A DNA stretch of 64,000 nucleotides from Pseudomonas sp. MM213 (lineage in GTDB: Bacteria; Pseudomonadota; Gammaproteobacteria; Pseudomonadales; Pseudomonadaceae), in NCBI RefSeq assembly GCF_020423045.1, contig NZ_CP081943.1:1860001-1924000 (forward strand), given 5' to 3'. Position 1 is the first letter of the stretch. Every line of letters begins with the position of its first letter. The notes under the pieces were generated by a model. That model was not told where the DNA came from. It ran no database searches and saw only the letters and a list, made by a program, of their open reading frames with translations. The translations under genes were made by a program, and so were the position numbers. Shown here in pieces: positions 7,586 to 17,345 of the stretch.

Positions 7586-10021
7586 TCACGAACTTGTTCT
7601 CTCCGCCTGTGAAAGTTGCTCACGGGCAAACTCACCCACTGTGTTCAGCGCTTTGGCCGCTGAGTGCAGGTAAAAGGCTTGAAGCTGAAAGACGTGCCAT
7701 CGTTCCGCGTACATCTCCAGCCGGCAATTCACCCCACTGTTGACTGCGTGTTCGGCCAAACGGATGGAATCGGATAACAGCAGTTCATGGTCGCCAACCT
7801 GAACCAGCATCGGAGGCAGTCCTTGCAGATCCACTCGCAATGGACTGGTCGTCGCCTCGGAGGCATACCAACCCAATCCCTGCTCAAGCCAACCGCGACG
7901 AATCATGGGGTCTTCCTTAAGTCGCGAGGTCATTGAGGCGCCAGTCAAGTGCTCGTCGGTTACCGGTGACATCAGCAGCAGCCCAGCGGCAAAACGCTCG
8001 TAACGATCTCGAAGCTTGAGGGCTAAGGCCAATACCAACGCAGCGCCCGCCGAATCGCCTGCGAGAAAAATCCGGTCGGCGGCATAACCTTGAGCCCGCA
8101 AGGCTTCATAGCATGCCAGCGCATCATGCAGTGCTGCTGGGGAGGGATGCTCTGGAGCCAATCGGTAATTCGCAACCCATACCGACATCCTAGATGCCTT
8201 GGCCAAGCGACTGGTGATGCTCCAGTGCGTGTCCGGGGAGCCGAGGCAAAACGCTCCGCCGTGCAGGTATAAAATGACACCGCCGTTCTCGCCTTGCTTG
8301 GGAGCAACCACTTGCACGGGAACGCCGTTGACCTGCTGGCGATATCGGATCACGCCAGTGGTACCGGGCATCAGCTGGGAAAGTCCCCTGACCACCCTTC
8401 TCTGCGCGACAACACCCAATCCCGGGCCGATCAGTGACCGAAATGTGGTGCGCAAGAAGCCCCGCAAAAAACGAGTTTTCAGCACTTCAAACCAATCTGG
8501 TGATTCCGCTATTGTGGCGCCGCTTTCGAACTGACGGCTAAAGCGGTACACGTGCAAAGCCGAGAGTCGCGTCAGCCAGCGATAGCTTAAGGTGAAGCCT
8601 GGCCAATTAGTGCTGTTGTTGCCGGCTTCATCGACGTACCAGCTCCGGCAGCCGTTCCACACCGTGTTGGCCAGGCGGTTCTGAATCTGTCGGTGGAAAC
8701 GGTCATACGCGCTCTGATCGATCTCAACTGTATTCGTCTCTGTTGCTTTCAAAGTGCGCAAGCATCGCATGATGTGGGCAATCTGGCTTTCAAGCATATA
8801 CACGATCGAGTTGTGGCCGAGGTTGGTGTTTGGGCCGTAGAGCATGAAGAAATTGGGAAAGTTCGGAACCGCTAGTCCAAGATAAGCACGGGTACCGTCG
8901 CGCCAAGCCTGGTTAAGGTTTATTCCGCCGCGCCCGACAATGCGCATCGGAGACAAAAATTCAGTGGCCGCGAACCCGGTGCCGTAGACAATCGCATCGA
9001 CCTCATGCCGTCTGCCGTCTGCGGTTTCAATTCCGTCCTCCGTAACCCGGACAATACCGTCGGTGACCAACTCCACGTTGGGCCGGCTCATTGTCTTGAG
9101 GTACTCGCTAGACAGCAAAATGCGTTTGCAGCCGAACGGATAATCAGGAGTAAGTTTCTGCCGCAGTACGGGATCAGTCACTTGCTCGGTCAGCAGCTTG
9201 CGAAATGGAATACCGACCGCCCACTTCATCAAAGACTTGAACCGGGTAAACGCCAGAGCTCGTGATTCATATCGGAGATATATTGATGCTCGATAAGCCT
9301 TCATCAACCAGGGAACATTGCGTAGCAGTGTTTTTTCTCGTTCGGAGTAAGCGCGGTCGGGACGTGGCATCACGTGCGCGGGTGAGCGCTGAAAAACCTT
9401 CAAGTGCTCCACTTGGTCGGCAATGGCCGGTACAAACTGAATAGCAGAGGCTCCGGTGCCGACTACCGCTACCCGCTTACCAGCTAGTGAGTAGCTGTGA
9501 TCCCAAGTGGCCGAGTGAAAGACGTGGCCTTTGAAATTATCCATGCCCGCCAATTTTGGAAATGCCGGGCGGCTCAGCTGTCCGGCTCCGCTTATCAACA
9601 ACGAAGCACTCAGTACAGTTCCGTCCTTCTGTATGACTTGCCACAGCGAAGTGGCTTCATCGAATTCAGCGGAGGCAACTTCAGCGCCAAAACGGATGTA
9701 TTTACTCAACCCATATTTTTCAGCGCAATGTTTCAGATAGTTATGAATTTCACCCTGCGGAGCGAACACCTGGCTCCAGCCCGGGTTGGGTTCAAACGAA
9801 AACGAATATAAGTGCGAAGGCACGTCACACGCTGCGCCAGGATATGTGTTGTCCCGCCAGACACCGCCTACGTCATGTTTTTTTTCAAGGATGACGAAGT
9901 CCTCGACGCCGGCCTTTTGCAACGCAACGGCCATGCCGATGCCAGCGAAACCAGTTCCGATAATGATCGCGGTCAGGGGCATTGCGGACTCAGGGTCGAC
10001 ATCAAAATCAAGCAACGACAT
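7586..10021 (-). CDS. Baeyer-Villiger-type flavin monooxygenase fused to alpha/beta hydrolase
   Basis: 811 residues in two parts. Residues 1 to about 500 form a class B flavoprotein monooxygenase: FAD motif IIGTGFAGIGMA (20-31), the GGVWRDNTYPGAACDVPSHL stretch (52-71), the Baeyer-Villiger fingerprint FKGHVFHSATWD (163-174) and the NADPH motif VGTGASAIQFVP. The C-terminal ~290 residues are a hormone-sensitive-lipase-type esterase: HGGAF oxyanion motif near 585, nucleophile GDSAG near 655, final His in ERWHVF near 773. The fused enzyme could oxidise a ketone to an ester or lactone and hydrolyse it. The start at 10021 follows GAGG with correct spacing and overlaps the upstream dehydrogenase gene by 14 bases, implying one operon. 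Confidence 0.88.
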   Translation of the reverse strand: MSLLDFDVDPESAMPLTAIIIGTGFAGIGMAVALQKAGVEDFVILEKKHDVGGVWRDNTYPGAACDVPSHLYSFSFEPNPGWSQVFAPQGEIHNYLKHCAEKYGLSKYIRFGAEVASAEFDEATSLWQVIQKDGTVLSASLLISGAGQLSRPAFPKLAGMDNFKGHVFHSATWDHSYSLAGKRVAVVGTGASAIQFVPAIADQVEHLKVFQRSPAHVMPRPDRAYSEREKTLLRNVPWLMKAYRASIYLRYESRALAFTRFKSLMKWAVGIPFRKLLTEQVTDPVLRQKLTPDYPFGCKRILLSSEYLKTMSRPNVELVTDGIVRVTEDGIETADGRRHEVDAIVYGTGFAATEFLSPMRIVGRGGINLNQAWRDGTRAYLGLAVPNFPNFFMLYGPNTNLGHNSIVYMLESQIAHIMRCLRTLKATETNTVEIDQSAYDRFHRQIQNRLANTVWNGCRSWYVDEAGNNSTNWPGFTLSYRWLTRLSALHVYRFSRQFESGATIAESPDWFEVLKTRFLRGFLRTTFRSLIGPGLGVVAQRRVVRGLSQLMPGTTGVIRYRQQVNGVPVQVVAPKQGENGGVILYLHGGAFCLGSPDTHWSITSRLAKASRMSVWVANYRLAPEHPSPAALHDALACYEALRAQGYAADRIFLAGDSAGAALVLALALKLRDRYERFAAGLLLMSPVTDEHLTGASMTSRLKEDPMIRRGWLEQGLGWYASEATTSPLRVDLQGLPPMLVQVGDHELLLSDSIRLAEHAVNSGVNCRLEMYAERWHVFQLQAFYLHSAAKALNTVGEFAREQLSQAERTSS

Positions 10022-11678
10022 AAGGTGCCTCATTCTTGTTATTGGCAATGGTCGAATCTTCCGGCGCTACGCACGATTTCACACGTTGAATCCCCCGAAT
10101 AAGATCAGCGGCTTTCTCAGCGATCATGATTGTCGGCGCGTTGGTGTTGCCGCCGATAAGAGTCGGCATGATTGAAGCATCAACAATGCGTAAACCCTGC
10201 AACCCATGCACGAGCAGGTTCGAGTCCACCACAGCAAGTGCGTCGACTCCCATCCGGCAGGTGCCCACTGGGTGATAAACGCTGTCGGTGCGACGTCGCA
10301 GGATGGCGCGAATCTGCTCATCGGTTCCAACTTCTGCGGTATACAGATCTTGAGTGATCCAACTGGCAAGAGCGGGAGCCTGCATCAGCCGACGGGTGAG
10401 TTTGAACGCCGCGACCATGTCTTCAAGATCTTGTGGGTCTTGAAGAAAGGCCGGATCAATCAAGGGCGCCGCTTGCGGATCATTGCTGGCCAGCGACACC
10501 GCACCGCGACTGCGTGGTCGCAGAAGGCAAAAATGGCAGGAAAGTCCATGGCCGAGTCGCAATTTGCGAGCATGATCCTCGACCGGCGCAACGACGAAAT
10601 GCAGTTGAATATCCGGCTTGTCCAAAGCCTCGCGAGTTTTAAGAAACGCCCCGCCTTCGGCAAAGTTCGAGGTCAACATACCCCGACGCTCATTTCGAAA
10701 ACGGACTACCTCTTTCAGCAGCTTGGCACCGCCAGCAATGGAGACGCCCATTGCATCGAGGCTGGTTGTTTTGTAAACGAAGACAAAGTCCGGGTGATCC
10801 TGCAGGTTTTGGCCTACCCCTGGAAGATTCAGCAGAACTGTGATGCCGTGGCGTTGCAGTTCCACCTCCGGCCCCACACCAGAAAGCATCAACAGTTGTG
10901 GCGTCTGAAAGGCTCCGGCGGCAAGGATTACTTCTCGATGTGCCCGTAACACGTGAATCTGGCCATGTTGAAGAACTTCCACACCTACGGCGCGGGTACC
11001 TTCGAACAGGATGCGTTGAACCTGTGTCCGGGTTTTCACCGTTAGATTGTTGCGTACACCGATATGAGGAAGAAGATAGGCTCGTGCTGCACTACAACGC
11101 TCGCCATGCTTTTGCGTAACTTGGTAAATACCTACACCTTCCTGGTCGGCACCGTTGAAGTCGTCGTTGAGCGGCAACCCGGTCTGGCGGGCCGCGTCCA
11201 GAAATCGCTGCTGAAATGGGTTGTCGGAACGAAGATCGCTTACCCACAAAGGCCCGCCTCGACCGTGCAATTCGTTGTCGATTCGCTCGTTGTGTTCGCT
11301 GAGGCGGAAATAAGGCAGCACGTCTCTGAACGCCCAGCCGGTATTCCCCAACGAAGCCCAATGGTCGTAATCCCATCGATGCCCGCGAACATAAATCATG
11401 GCGTTGATCGCTGATGAACCGCCCAATGTCTTACCGCGAGGTTGGTAGCCTTTACGACCAGCAAGAGCTAATTGCGGAACGGTTTCGAATGACCAGTTAT
11501 TTACCGAAGTCGGCACCATGGCCACGACGGCGGCTGGGACATTGACCAGACTTGATTGACCGCCTCCCCCCGCCTCCAGAACACAAACGCTGACGTTCCG
11601 ATCTTCGGTCAACCTGCTCGCAACCACACACCCACCGGAACCACCACCCACTACAATGTAATCGAAGGTCTTTTTCAT
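10008..11678 (-). CDS. GMC-family FAD-dependent alcohol oxidoreductase
   Basis: 556 residues, typical for choline-dehydrogenase/AlkJ-like members. N-terminal FAD site VVGGGSGGCVVASRL; GMC signature 1 region GKTLGGSSAINAMIYVRGH near 83-101; signature 2 GAFQTPQLLMLSGVGP near 255; C-terminal catalytic segment YHPVGTCRMG and the NTNAPTIMIAEKAADLI tail. It oxidises an alcohol to an aldehyde or ketone. It is the first gene of an operon with the monooxygenase-esterase fusion: alcohol to ketone, ketone to ester, ester to acid plus alcohol is a coherent pathway. I took the ATG at 11678 (MKKTFDYIVVGG); one six codons upstream is possible. Confidence 0.88.
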   Translation of the reverse strand: MKKTFDYIVVGGGSGGCVVASRLTEDRNVSVCVLEAGGGGQSSLVNVPAAVVAMVPTSVNNWSFETVPQLALAGRKGYQPRGKTLGGSSAINAMIYVRGHRWDYDHWASLGNTGWAFRDVLPYFRLSEHNERIDNELHGRGGPLWVSDLRSDNPFQQRFLDAARQTGLPLNDDFNGADQEGVGIYQVTQKHGERCSAARAYLLPHIGVRNNLTVKTRTQVQRILFEGTRAVGVEVLQHGQIHVLRAHREVILAAGAFQTPQLLMLSGVGPEVELQRHGITVLLNLPGVGQNLQDHPDFVFVYKTTSLDAMGVSIAGGAKLLKEVVRFRNERRGMLTSNFAEGGAFLKTREALDKPDIQLHFVVAPVEDHARKLRLGHGLSCHFCLLRPRSRGAVSLASNDPQAAPLIDPAFLQDPQDLEDMVAAFKLTRRLMQAPALASWITQDLYTAEVGTDEQIRAILRRRTDSVYHPVGTCRMGVDALAVVDSNLLVHGLQGLRIVDASIMPTLIGGNTNAPTIMIAEKAADLIRGIQRVKSCVAPEDSTIANNKNEAPYVVA

Positions 11679-11901
11679 TATTGTTTTCTCACGCACAAGA
11701 CCGTGCGAAGTCCCAAACGTCTAAATCAGAAACGTCTAAAAGCGAGTTCTGATTCACGCCAAGCACCGAGACGGCCTTTATTGTTGTTAAAACGGCTAAC
11801 GGAACATGGATGATGGTGACGCCCATCAGGGAAGAGACCAATGCTGGAAAGGGCCAACTGCTTTATTATTTGGGCCAATCTTTCGCAATAGGCAAAGAGG
11901 C

Positions 11902-12918
11902 ATGAGCTTTCGGGATTTTACGCGCGGCCCCGCCAGCGCCTTGTTACAGCTCGAATTCGGTCGTGAAAAAGGCCTGTCGGTCACTAAAGTTCTTGCGGGC
12001 TCTGGGCTGACTCAGGCGCAATTGGGTGATCCGAATGTCGAGTTGACCGCCGACCAGGAGCTACGCTTGATCAGCAATTTGCTGACGCTTCTGGGGAATC
12101 CATCCGGCTTGGGATTTGAAGTTGGTACACGCTATCACTTCTCCACCTATGGCCTGTTCGGTTACGGCTTGATTAGCAGTGCGACTACAGGTGATGCCTT
12201 GGCACTGGCGTTGCGCTTTCTGCCGCTCACCTACGCTTTCACCGTCATTTTGTATGAAGAGCAAGGCAATGATGGTGTGTTGACCTTTCAAGCACCTGGG
12301 CTAGCGTCAGACTTGCGTGACTTTGTGCTGGGTCGGGATATGGCTGCAGCAGCGGTGTTGCTGAAAGAGTTGGCTGGTGAACACTTCGCACTGTCGCATT
12401 TTACCCTCAGAGCCACTGCGCCAATGCTACCTGGCAACGATCACCTTTTGGGTACCCCTCCGGCCTACTCGGCCAGCTGCAATAGCCTGTCCTTCAATCG
12501 CGCGTTCCTGTCTCACCCCTTGCCCCAGGCCAATGCCGTCACGGTAAGCATGTGCGAACAGATGTGCACAAAATTGATGCAAAGCAGAGTCGCCCGCTCG
12601 GGCATGACTGCCCTAGTGCAGCACTACCTAACTAGCTTAGACAACACACCACCGGATCTTTCCGAAATAGCCCGTCTTACCCACATCAGCACGCGCACCC
12701 TGAAGCGCCGACTGAGCGATGAAGGCACCACATTTCGGGCCCTGCTTGCTGAGGCCCGCAGCTGTAGTGCCATCGAGATGCTTAAGGACTCGCGACTGAG
12801 TCTGACCAGGATCGCTGAGCGACTAGGCTTTAGTGACTTATCGAGCTTTTCTCAAGCGTTCAAGCGGTGGCATGGGGTAGCACCAACTAATTTTCGCGAC
12901 TCAAAAAAACAAAACTGA
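11902..12918 (+). CDS. AraC-family regulator (arabinose-binding-like N-domain)
   Basis: 338 residues. The N-terminal ~200 residues match the AraC-type ligand-binding/dimerisation domain of OruR/ArgR-like proteins. The C-terminal region carries two helix-turn-helix motifs: DLSEIARLTHISTRTLKRRL near 252-271 and LTRIAERLGFSDLSSFSQAF near 304-323, ending KRWHGVAPTNFRD. It is transcribed divergently from the alcohol oxidoreductase/monooxygenase operon and probably activates it in response to the substrate. I chose the ATG at 11902 because the 32 residues before it are unlike the family. Confidence 0.87.
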   Translation: MSFRDFTRGPASALLQLEFGREKGLSVTKVLAGSGLTQAQLGDPNVELTADQELRLISNLLTLLGNPSGLGFEVGTRYHFSTYGLFGYGLISSATTGDALALALRFLPLTYAFTVILYEEQGNDGVLTFQAPGLASDLRDFVLGRDMAAAAVLLKELAGEHFALSHFTLRATAPMLPGNDHLLGTPPAYSASCNSLSFNRAFLSHPLPQANAVTVSMCEQMCTKLMQSRVARSGMTALVQHYLTSLDNTPPDLSEIARLTHISTRTLKRRLSDEGTTFRALLAEARSCSAIEMLKDSRLSLTRIAERLGFSDLSSFSQAFKRWHGVAPTNFRDSKKQN

Positions 12919-13331
12919 AGACCGGAAAGGCCTCTGAGCTAATCCATCTCGGCATTACCAAAAAATAGTCAATAGCGCTCGCGGCATCTTCCTGTTCAAA
13001 AATAAAGCGCTTTTCCGATAAGTGAATTTGTTCAGCTAGGTCGGATCACCCACTGCTCACTTCGAAACAACTACGGACGGAAACTCCCACTTAGTAGACG
13101 CGAAATTGCACACGACGCGCTGATTAAATAATTATTTTACAAGAATCGCCATCTGTAGAAATAAATTCTAATTTCTCGACGATTTATGCAAAAAAACGGA
13201 AAATTTTCCGTGGTGAGATGCCCTATATTTTGTTGAAGCCCATGTGTCGTAAATAGCTTGTAGCTGAGCACCACAATGAGTTTTTAGCCAAGCCGTGGGA
13301 CGTCAAAACCATTAGCAACTGAGAGGTGATC
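12919..13331. other. AT-rich intergenic region with 16-bp palindrome
   Basis: No gene is visible in 412 bases. The right half is unusually AT-rich and likely holds the promoter of the aldehyde dehydrogenase. A perfect 16-bp palindrome, ACGGAAAATTTTCCGT, lies at 13196-13211, 120 bases before the start codon, and could bind a dimeric regulator. Confidence 0.4.
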
Positions 13332-14764
13332 ATGGAACAAATACCATTGTTTATTGGCGGTGTATGGCGTAACACGCATCCCAGTGAATCGATCCCCGTA
13401 ATCAATCCGGCAACGGAAGAGCAGATCGGACTCATTGCGAAAGCTAGCTTGGCTGACATTGAAGATGCGGCAATCGCTGCGGAGAAAGGTTTTGCCACCT
13501 GGAAGCAGGTGTCTGCGCTCGATCGCGCAACGATTATGCACAAAGCGGCAAACCTGATTCGTGAGCGCGCAGAAAATATCGCGCTAATCCTTACCGCTGA
13601 GCACGGAAAGCCCCTGGCTGAGGCGATGGGTGAAGTCGCCGCAACTGCGGACACAATCGATTGGCACGCTGAAGAAGGCAGGCGCGCGTATGGGCGTGTC
13701 ATCCCGTCTCGCGCATTAGGTATTCATCAGTTTACCTTGATGGAGCCTATCGGGCCTGTAGTGGGATTTGCGCCATGGAACTTCCCCCTCATTCAAGCCG
13801 TAAAAAAAGTCGCTGGTGCCTTGGCTGCCGGCTGTTCGATCATTTTGAAAGGTGCGACCGAGGCACCGTCCTGTGCTGTCGAGCTCGTCAAAGCACTCGC
13901 TGACGCTGGCGTTTCTCCTGGAGCAGTCAACCTGCTGTTTGGCGACTCGGGCCAAATTTCTGAGTATTTGATTGCCCATCCCTCTATCCGGAAAGTGACC
14001 TTCACCGGATCTACGCCAGTGGGAAAAAGCTTGCGAGCCTCGCAGGGTTGCACATGAAGCGATCCACGATGGAGCTGGGTGGCCACGCGCCGGTAATCAT
14101 TATGGACGACGCGGACATCGCTACCGCAGTCAAGATTTCTGTCGCCGCTAAATATCGAAATGCAGGCCAAGTCTGTGTCTCCCCGACTCGCTTCATTGTT
14201 CACTCTAAAGTGTTCGACGAGTTTGTTTCCCGTTTCGTGGAAGGCGCACGCGCCATCAAGGTGGGCGACGGTCTTGATCCGACGGTGACTATGGGCCCAA
14301 TGGCTCACCTTGGCCGGCTTAAGGCAACAGAAGAACTCGTGGCGGATGCGGTATCCCATGGAGCGAAGCTGGAGACTGGCGGCAACCGCGTAGGCGACAA
14401 GGGTTATTTCTTCGAACCCACCGTTCTCACGAATGTACCGGTGACCGCTCGCGCCATGGTTGAAGAACCCTTCGGGCCGATTGCGTTGATCAATTCTTTT
14501 GACGACATCGATGAAGCCATCAAGGAAGCGAACAGACTGCCATACGGCCTCTCTGCATACGCATACACGCGATCGCTTAGCTCGGCTAATAAGCTGTTTA
14601 ACGGCATCGAGTCTGGCGCCATCTCGATCAACCATCACAGCGTTGCCCTACCCGAGCACCCGTTTGGCGGCGTAAAAGATTCCGGATACGGAACCGAAGG
14701 TGGCCCTGGCGCACTGGATGCTTTCATGACCACGAAGTTCGTTTCGCTTGCGAGCGTTCTTTAA
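13332..14764 (+). pseudogene. NAD(P)-dependent succinate-semialdehyde-type dehydrogenase, frameshifted
   Basis: Two adjacent frames encode the two parts of one ~478-residue aldehyde dehydrogenase. The first (to 14057) runs from MEQIPLFIGGVWR through APWNFPLIQAVKKVAGALAA to FTGSTPVGKSL, then goes out of frame. The second resumes at HMKRSTMELGGHAPVIIMDD and holds the catalytic Glu (MELGG) and Cys (GQVCVSP) plus the EEPFGPIA and HPFGGVKDSGYG motifs. The junction near 14031-14036 reads AGCTTGCGAGC; restoring one G (TTGGCG) gives the expected SLASLAG. A one-base deletion is therefore implied, either real or a sequencing error. The start follows GAGAGG. It heads a run of catabolic genes. Confidence 0.88.
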
Positions 14765-14846
14765 GGTTCGGCGAACGTGTTTTTTTAGTCGCTATCGAGC
14801 ACTGCTGCATTCAGGAAATAACGCGTCGCTAACTATTGGAACTCAT

Positions 14847-15344
14847 ATGCTTACTCCGAACATTATCGAGCGTCTTGTCGGCGCAAACGAAAACTCTCCG
14901 CTCGCGATGGCCATTGCTGAGCGGGCAGAAATTATGGCGCTGAGTCAAGCGAGCCATGATGCAGTGATCATTCCGAAGGATCCCGGTGGTCTGTCACATG
15001 CAGAACGTGCAGCCCTTGCTGAACGAATCGCTCGGTTGAGCAACTCTGAAGAATTGGCTGATCACTACCATGCTTGTCTTGAGACAGCAGGTGGCGAAGA
15101 AGGCCTTTATGTTGCCGCCAATCCTCAGCAGTCCGCTTACGGGGATGAACGCTTTATGGCGATCATCCGATTCACGGATCTGGTCACTCAAAAGCCGCGA
15201 GAAGCTACAAAGCAAGATATCGATACGTTAAAGGCCGCTGGGATTTCAGAACCGGACATCGTAAGGCTCACTGAAGTCCTCGCTTTCGTGAACTACCAGC
15301 TCCGGGTCGTAGCAGGATTCAAAATTGCAGGAGAAATGAAATGA
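14847..15344 (+). CDS. CMD-domain (AhpD-related) protein
   Basis: 165 residues. It belongs to the all-helical carboxymuconolactone decarboxylase/AhpD superfamily by general layout (SHAERAALAERIARLSNSEE, DERFMAIIRFTDLVTQKP, then a C-terminal FVNYQLRVVAGFKIAGE helix). The usual CxxC pair is not present, so it is probably the non-catalytic partner of the next gene. The two form a common neighbouring pair, sometimes named CMD domain protein and alkylhydroperoxidase domain protein. The stop overlaps the next start (ATGA), indicating translational coupling. The ATG at 14847 is preceded by a weak TTGGA. Confidence 0.7.
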   Translation: MLTPNIIERLVGANENSPLAMAIAERAEIMALSQASHDAVIIPKDPGGLSHAERAALAERIARLSNSEELADHYHACLETAGGEEGLYVAANPQQSAYGDERFMAIIRFTDLVTQKPREATKQDIDTLKAAGISEPDIVRLTEVLAFVNYQLRVVAGFKIAGEMK

Positions 15345-15916
15345 GCCAGGTCGTGCATAATTTCACCGTATCGGTGCCTCACTGGTCGCCGTACATCAAG
15401 CCAGTTGAGTTAGAAAGTGCGAGCCAAGAGCAGCTTGATGCGATGAAAGTGACTCCGTCGAGCAAAAAGATCTCGGAGTATGTGCTCACTCTCGCTCATG
15501 ACCCTGAGTCGCTCGCGGTGCGATCCCCTTTGTTCAACGCCATTATGTATGGCCGTGCTGGCTTGCCCCCAGCTGAGCGTGAACTGGGGGCGATTGGTTC
15601 TTCAATTGTTAATCGATGCGTCTACTGCGCCGCAGTACACGGCGCCCGATACAATCAGCTGACCAAAAGCACAGAGCTGGTCGCAAAAATCTTTGCAGAC
15701 GAAACCGAAGCACAATTGGATGAGCGCTCTCAGGCGTTGTTTGACTTTGCGGTTGAGTTGGCCAAATCACCTCCAGTGCTGAATGCACGGCATGCCGATG
15801 CCTTAAAAGAACTCGGCTTTGACACGCTTGGGGTTGTCGACCTCGTGCTGGCCACAGCCATCTTCGGTTGGGCAAACCGCCTGATGCATGTTTTAGGTGA
15901 ACCCGTAAAAATCTGA
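15341..15916 (+). CDS. Alkylhydroperoxidase-domain protein (CxxC)
   Basis: 191 residues. The segment LPPAERELGAIGSSIVNRCV, then YCAAVHGARYNQL, carries the AhpD-type C-x2-C-x3-H site (CVYCAAVH, about residues 94-101) preceded by the conserved Glu. The family reduces peroxides or acts in uncharacterised peroxidase-related steps. The start overlaps the stop of the preceding CMD protein by four bases. Together with the dehydrogenase it is probably part of a catabolic operon generating reactive intermediates. Confidence 0.8.
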   Translation: MSQVVHNFTVSVPHWSPYIKPVELESASQEQLDAMKVTPSSKKISEYVLTLAHDPESLAVRSPLFNAIMYGRAGLPPAERELGAIGSSIVNRCVYCAAVHGARYNQLTKSTELVAKIFADETEAQLDERSQALFDFAVELAKSPPVLNARHADALKELGFDTLGVVDLVLATAIFGWANRLMHVLGEPVKI

Positions 15917-15946
15917 TCAGACGTTCCATTGAAGTGATATCAAAAT

Positions 15947-15971
15947 AGCGGGCAGCCCCAAACTGCCCGCT
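15947..15971. terminator. Stem-loop terminator
   Basis: A 9-bp perfect stem, AGCGGGCAG/CTGCCCGCT, with a 7-base loop lies 30 bases after the alkylhydroperoxidase gene. The + side lacks a T-run. The remaining ~260 bases before the next AraC gene show no gene. Confidence 0.6.
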
Positions 15972-16229
15972 TGTCAAAATGATTGAGTTCAATAGCTGCA
16001 GCTCCACACTACGATTTACCCCCCTCCCTTTTCTTTGACTCCCAACCCACTACGCGTATCTCGAAGCGAAATCGACGCGGCCGGCCAGGCCTTGGAATAT
16101 CCCTATCAGACGTGCTACACAGTTTGTCGTAACACTTCGATGGCCCTGAGCAACCGATTTGCAATACAACACCTAGTAGGGTCTCGTCTCGTTCCAACCA
16201 AGCAATGCACTGCGGCTAACGGATATAAA

Positions 16230-17345
16230 ATGACCCGACCTCTCACCGTCAGTGCCACTTGGCTTGTAGGCGTCATCGAGGAACTGACTCGGCAAGGTAT
16301 CGAGCCTTCCCGTTTGGGCGCTCCCTGGACTCAACACTGGGAAGACGTGGCGCCTACGCGGCAGCTGCAACTCGTGCAAGTGAGGAGGCTTTGGCAGCGC
16401 GCGATGCAACTCTCCCAGGATCCGCTGCTCGGCTTGAAGGTTGGCGTAGCACTGCCACTGCAATCGATGAACGTCGTAGCACTGGTGTTGATGCACAGTA
16501 GCTCCTTACGCCAGGCGCTCGCCCATACGGTCAGGCTGCAGCAATTGGTTAGCAACTCTGGTCGTTTTTTAATTGAACCTGCTTCCAACAATGGTGTTCA
16601 GCTGGTTTACCACGTAACACCCAGCCCGGTTGCCATGCATCCAGCCCAGATAGATTCGCTGTTTGCCGCGTACATGCGCCTGCTCTATAACTGTATGCCG
16701 GCTGACCGTAGGCCAACCAGAATTGAGCTACCTGGTACTGACGCGTGTTTAGCCGACCGCTATCAAGTCTATTTTGATTCTCCGGTCATTCTCGGAGTCG
16801 AGCACGCTCGTGCCGTATTTGGCGCTGAACAGCTGGACTCACCCTGGCAGGCTGCTGATCCAACACTGCTTCGCATTCTACTCGGGCGCGCTGAGGCGAT
16901 GATTAAAACCCAGGGTCGCTCGGACACGCTTCTTGATTACGTCAGTGCAGCCATCGCCGCGCAGGGATTTTCCCAGGCGAATTGCGACAGCGTAGCGCGC
17001 TCGCTGGATCTCAGCAGACGTACTCTTCAGCGTCGATTGGCTGAGCGCGGTTCATCCTTCCGCCAATTACTGGAAGCGGTGCGTATGAGCGAGGCATTGG
17101 AAGGCCTGGCTGATCCCGAACTACCGCTTGTCTTGCTGGCAGAACGGCTGGGCTACGCTGAGCCCAGTGCGTTTTCGCATGCTGTGCGAGGTCACTTCGG
17201 TAAGGCACCCAGTGCACTGCGCCATGAATTGGCAGGCAGCTTATCTGCAGGAGGAAAGGCCCTTGCAATCAACAGCACTGAGAGTTCCCACCACCAAATT
17301 ACGACATGTGAAGCCAATTCAACCCGGTGCGAAGTTGAGGGCTAA
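16230..17345 (+). CDS. AraC-family regulator
   Basis: 371 residues. The N-terminal arabinose-binding-like domain starts MTRPLTVSATWLVGVIEELT. The C-terminal DNA-binding region has SVARSLDLSRRTLQRRLAER and LAERLGYAEPSAFSHAVRGH, ending FGKAPSALRHEL. It is same-family as the regulator at 11902 but clearly diverged. The ATG at 16230 follows AACGGA. The last four bases overlap the end of the convergent CrtI-like gene. Probable targets are the flanking CMD/dehydrogenase genes or the CrtI-like/TauD genes. Confidence 0.85.
   Translation: MTRPLTVSATWLVGVIEELTRQGIEPSRLGAPWTQHWEDVAPTRQLQLVQVRRLWQRAMQLSQDPLLGLKVGVALPLQSMNVVALVLMHSSSLRQALAHTVRLQQLVSNSGRFLIEPASNNGVQLVYHVTPSPVAMHPAQIDSLFAAYMRLLYNCMPADRRPTRIELPGTDACLADRYQVYFDSPVILGVEHARAVFGAEQLDSPWQAADPTLLRILLGRAEAMIKTQGRSDTLLDYVSAAIAAQGFSQANCDSVARSLDLSRRTLQRRLAERGSSFRQLLEAVRMSEALEGLADPELPLVLLAERLGYAEPSAFSHAVRGHFGKAPSALRHELAGSLSAGGKALAINSTESSHHQITTCEANSTRCEVEG

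Noticed and set aside
10206..10949. Long + strand frame opposite the GMC oxidoreductase
   Set aside because: Antisense shadow; the dehydrogenase motifs on the minus strand are clear.
13793..14638. Antisense frame over the aldehyde dehydrogenase
   Set aside because: No family signature; conserved motifs lie on the + strand, split by the frameshift.
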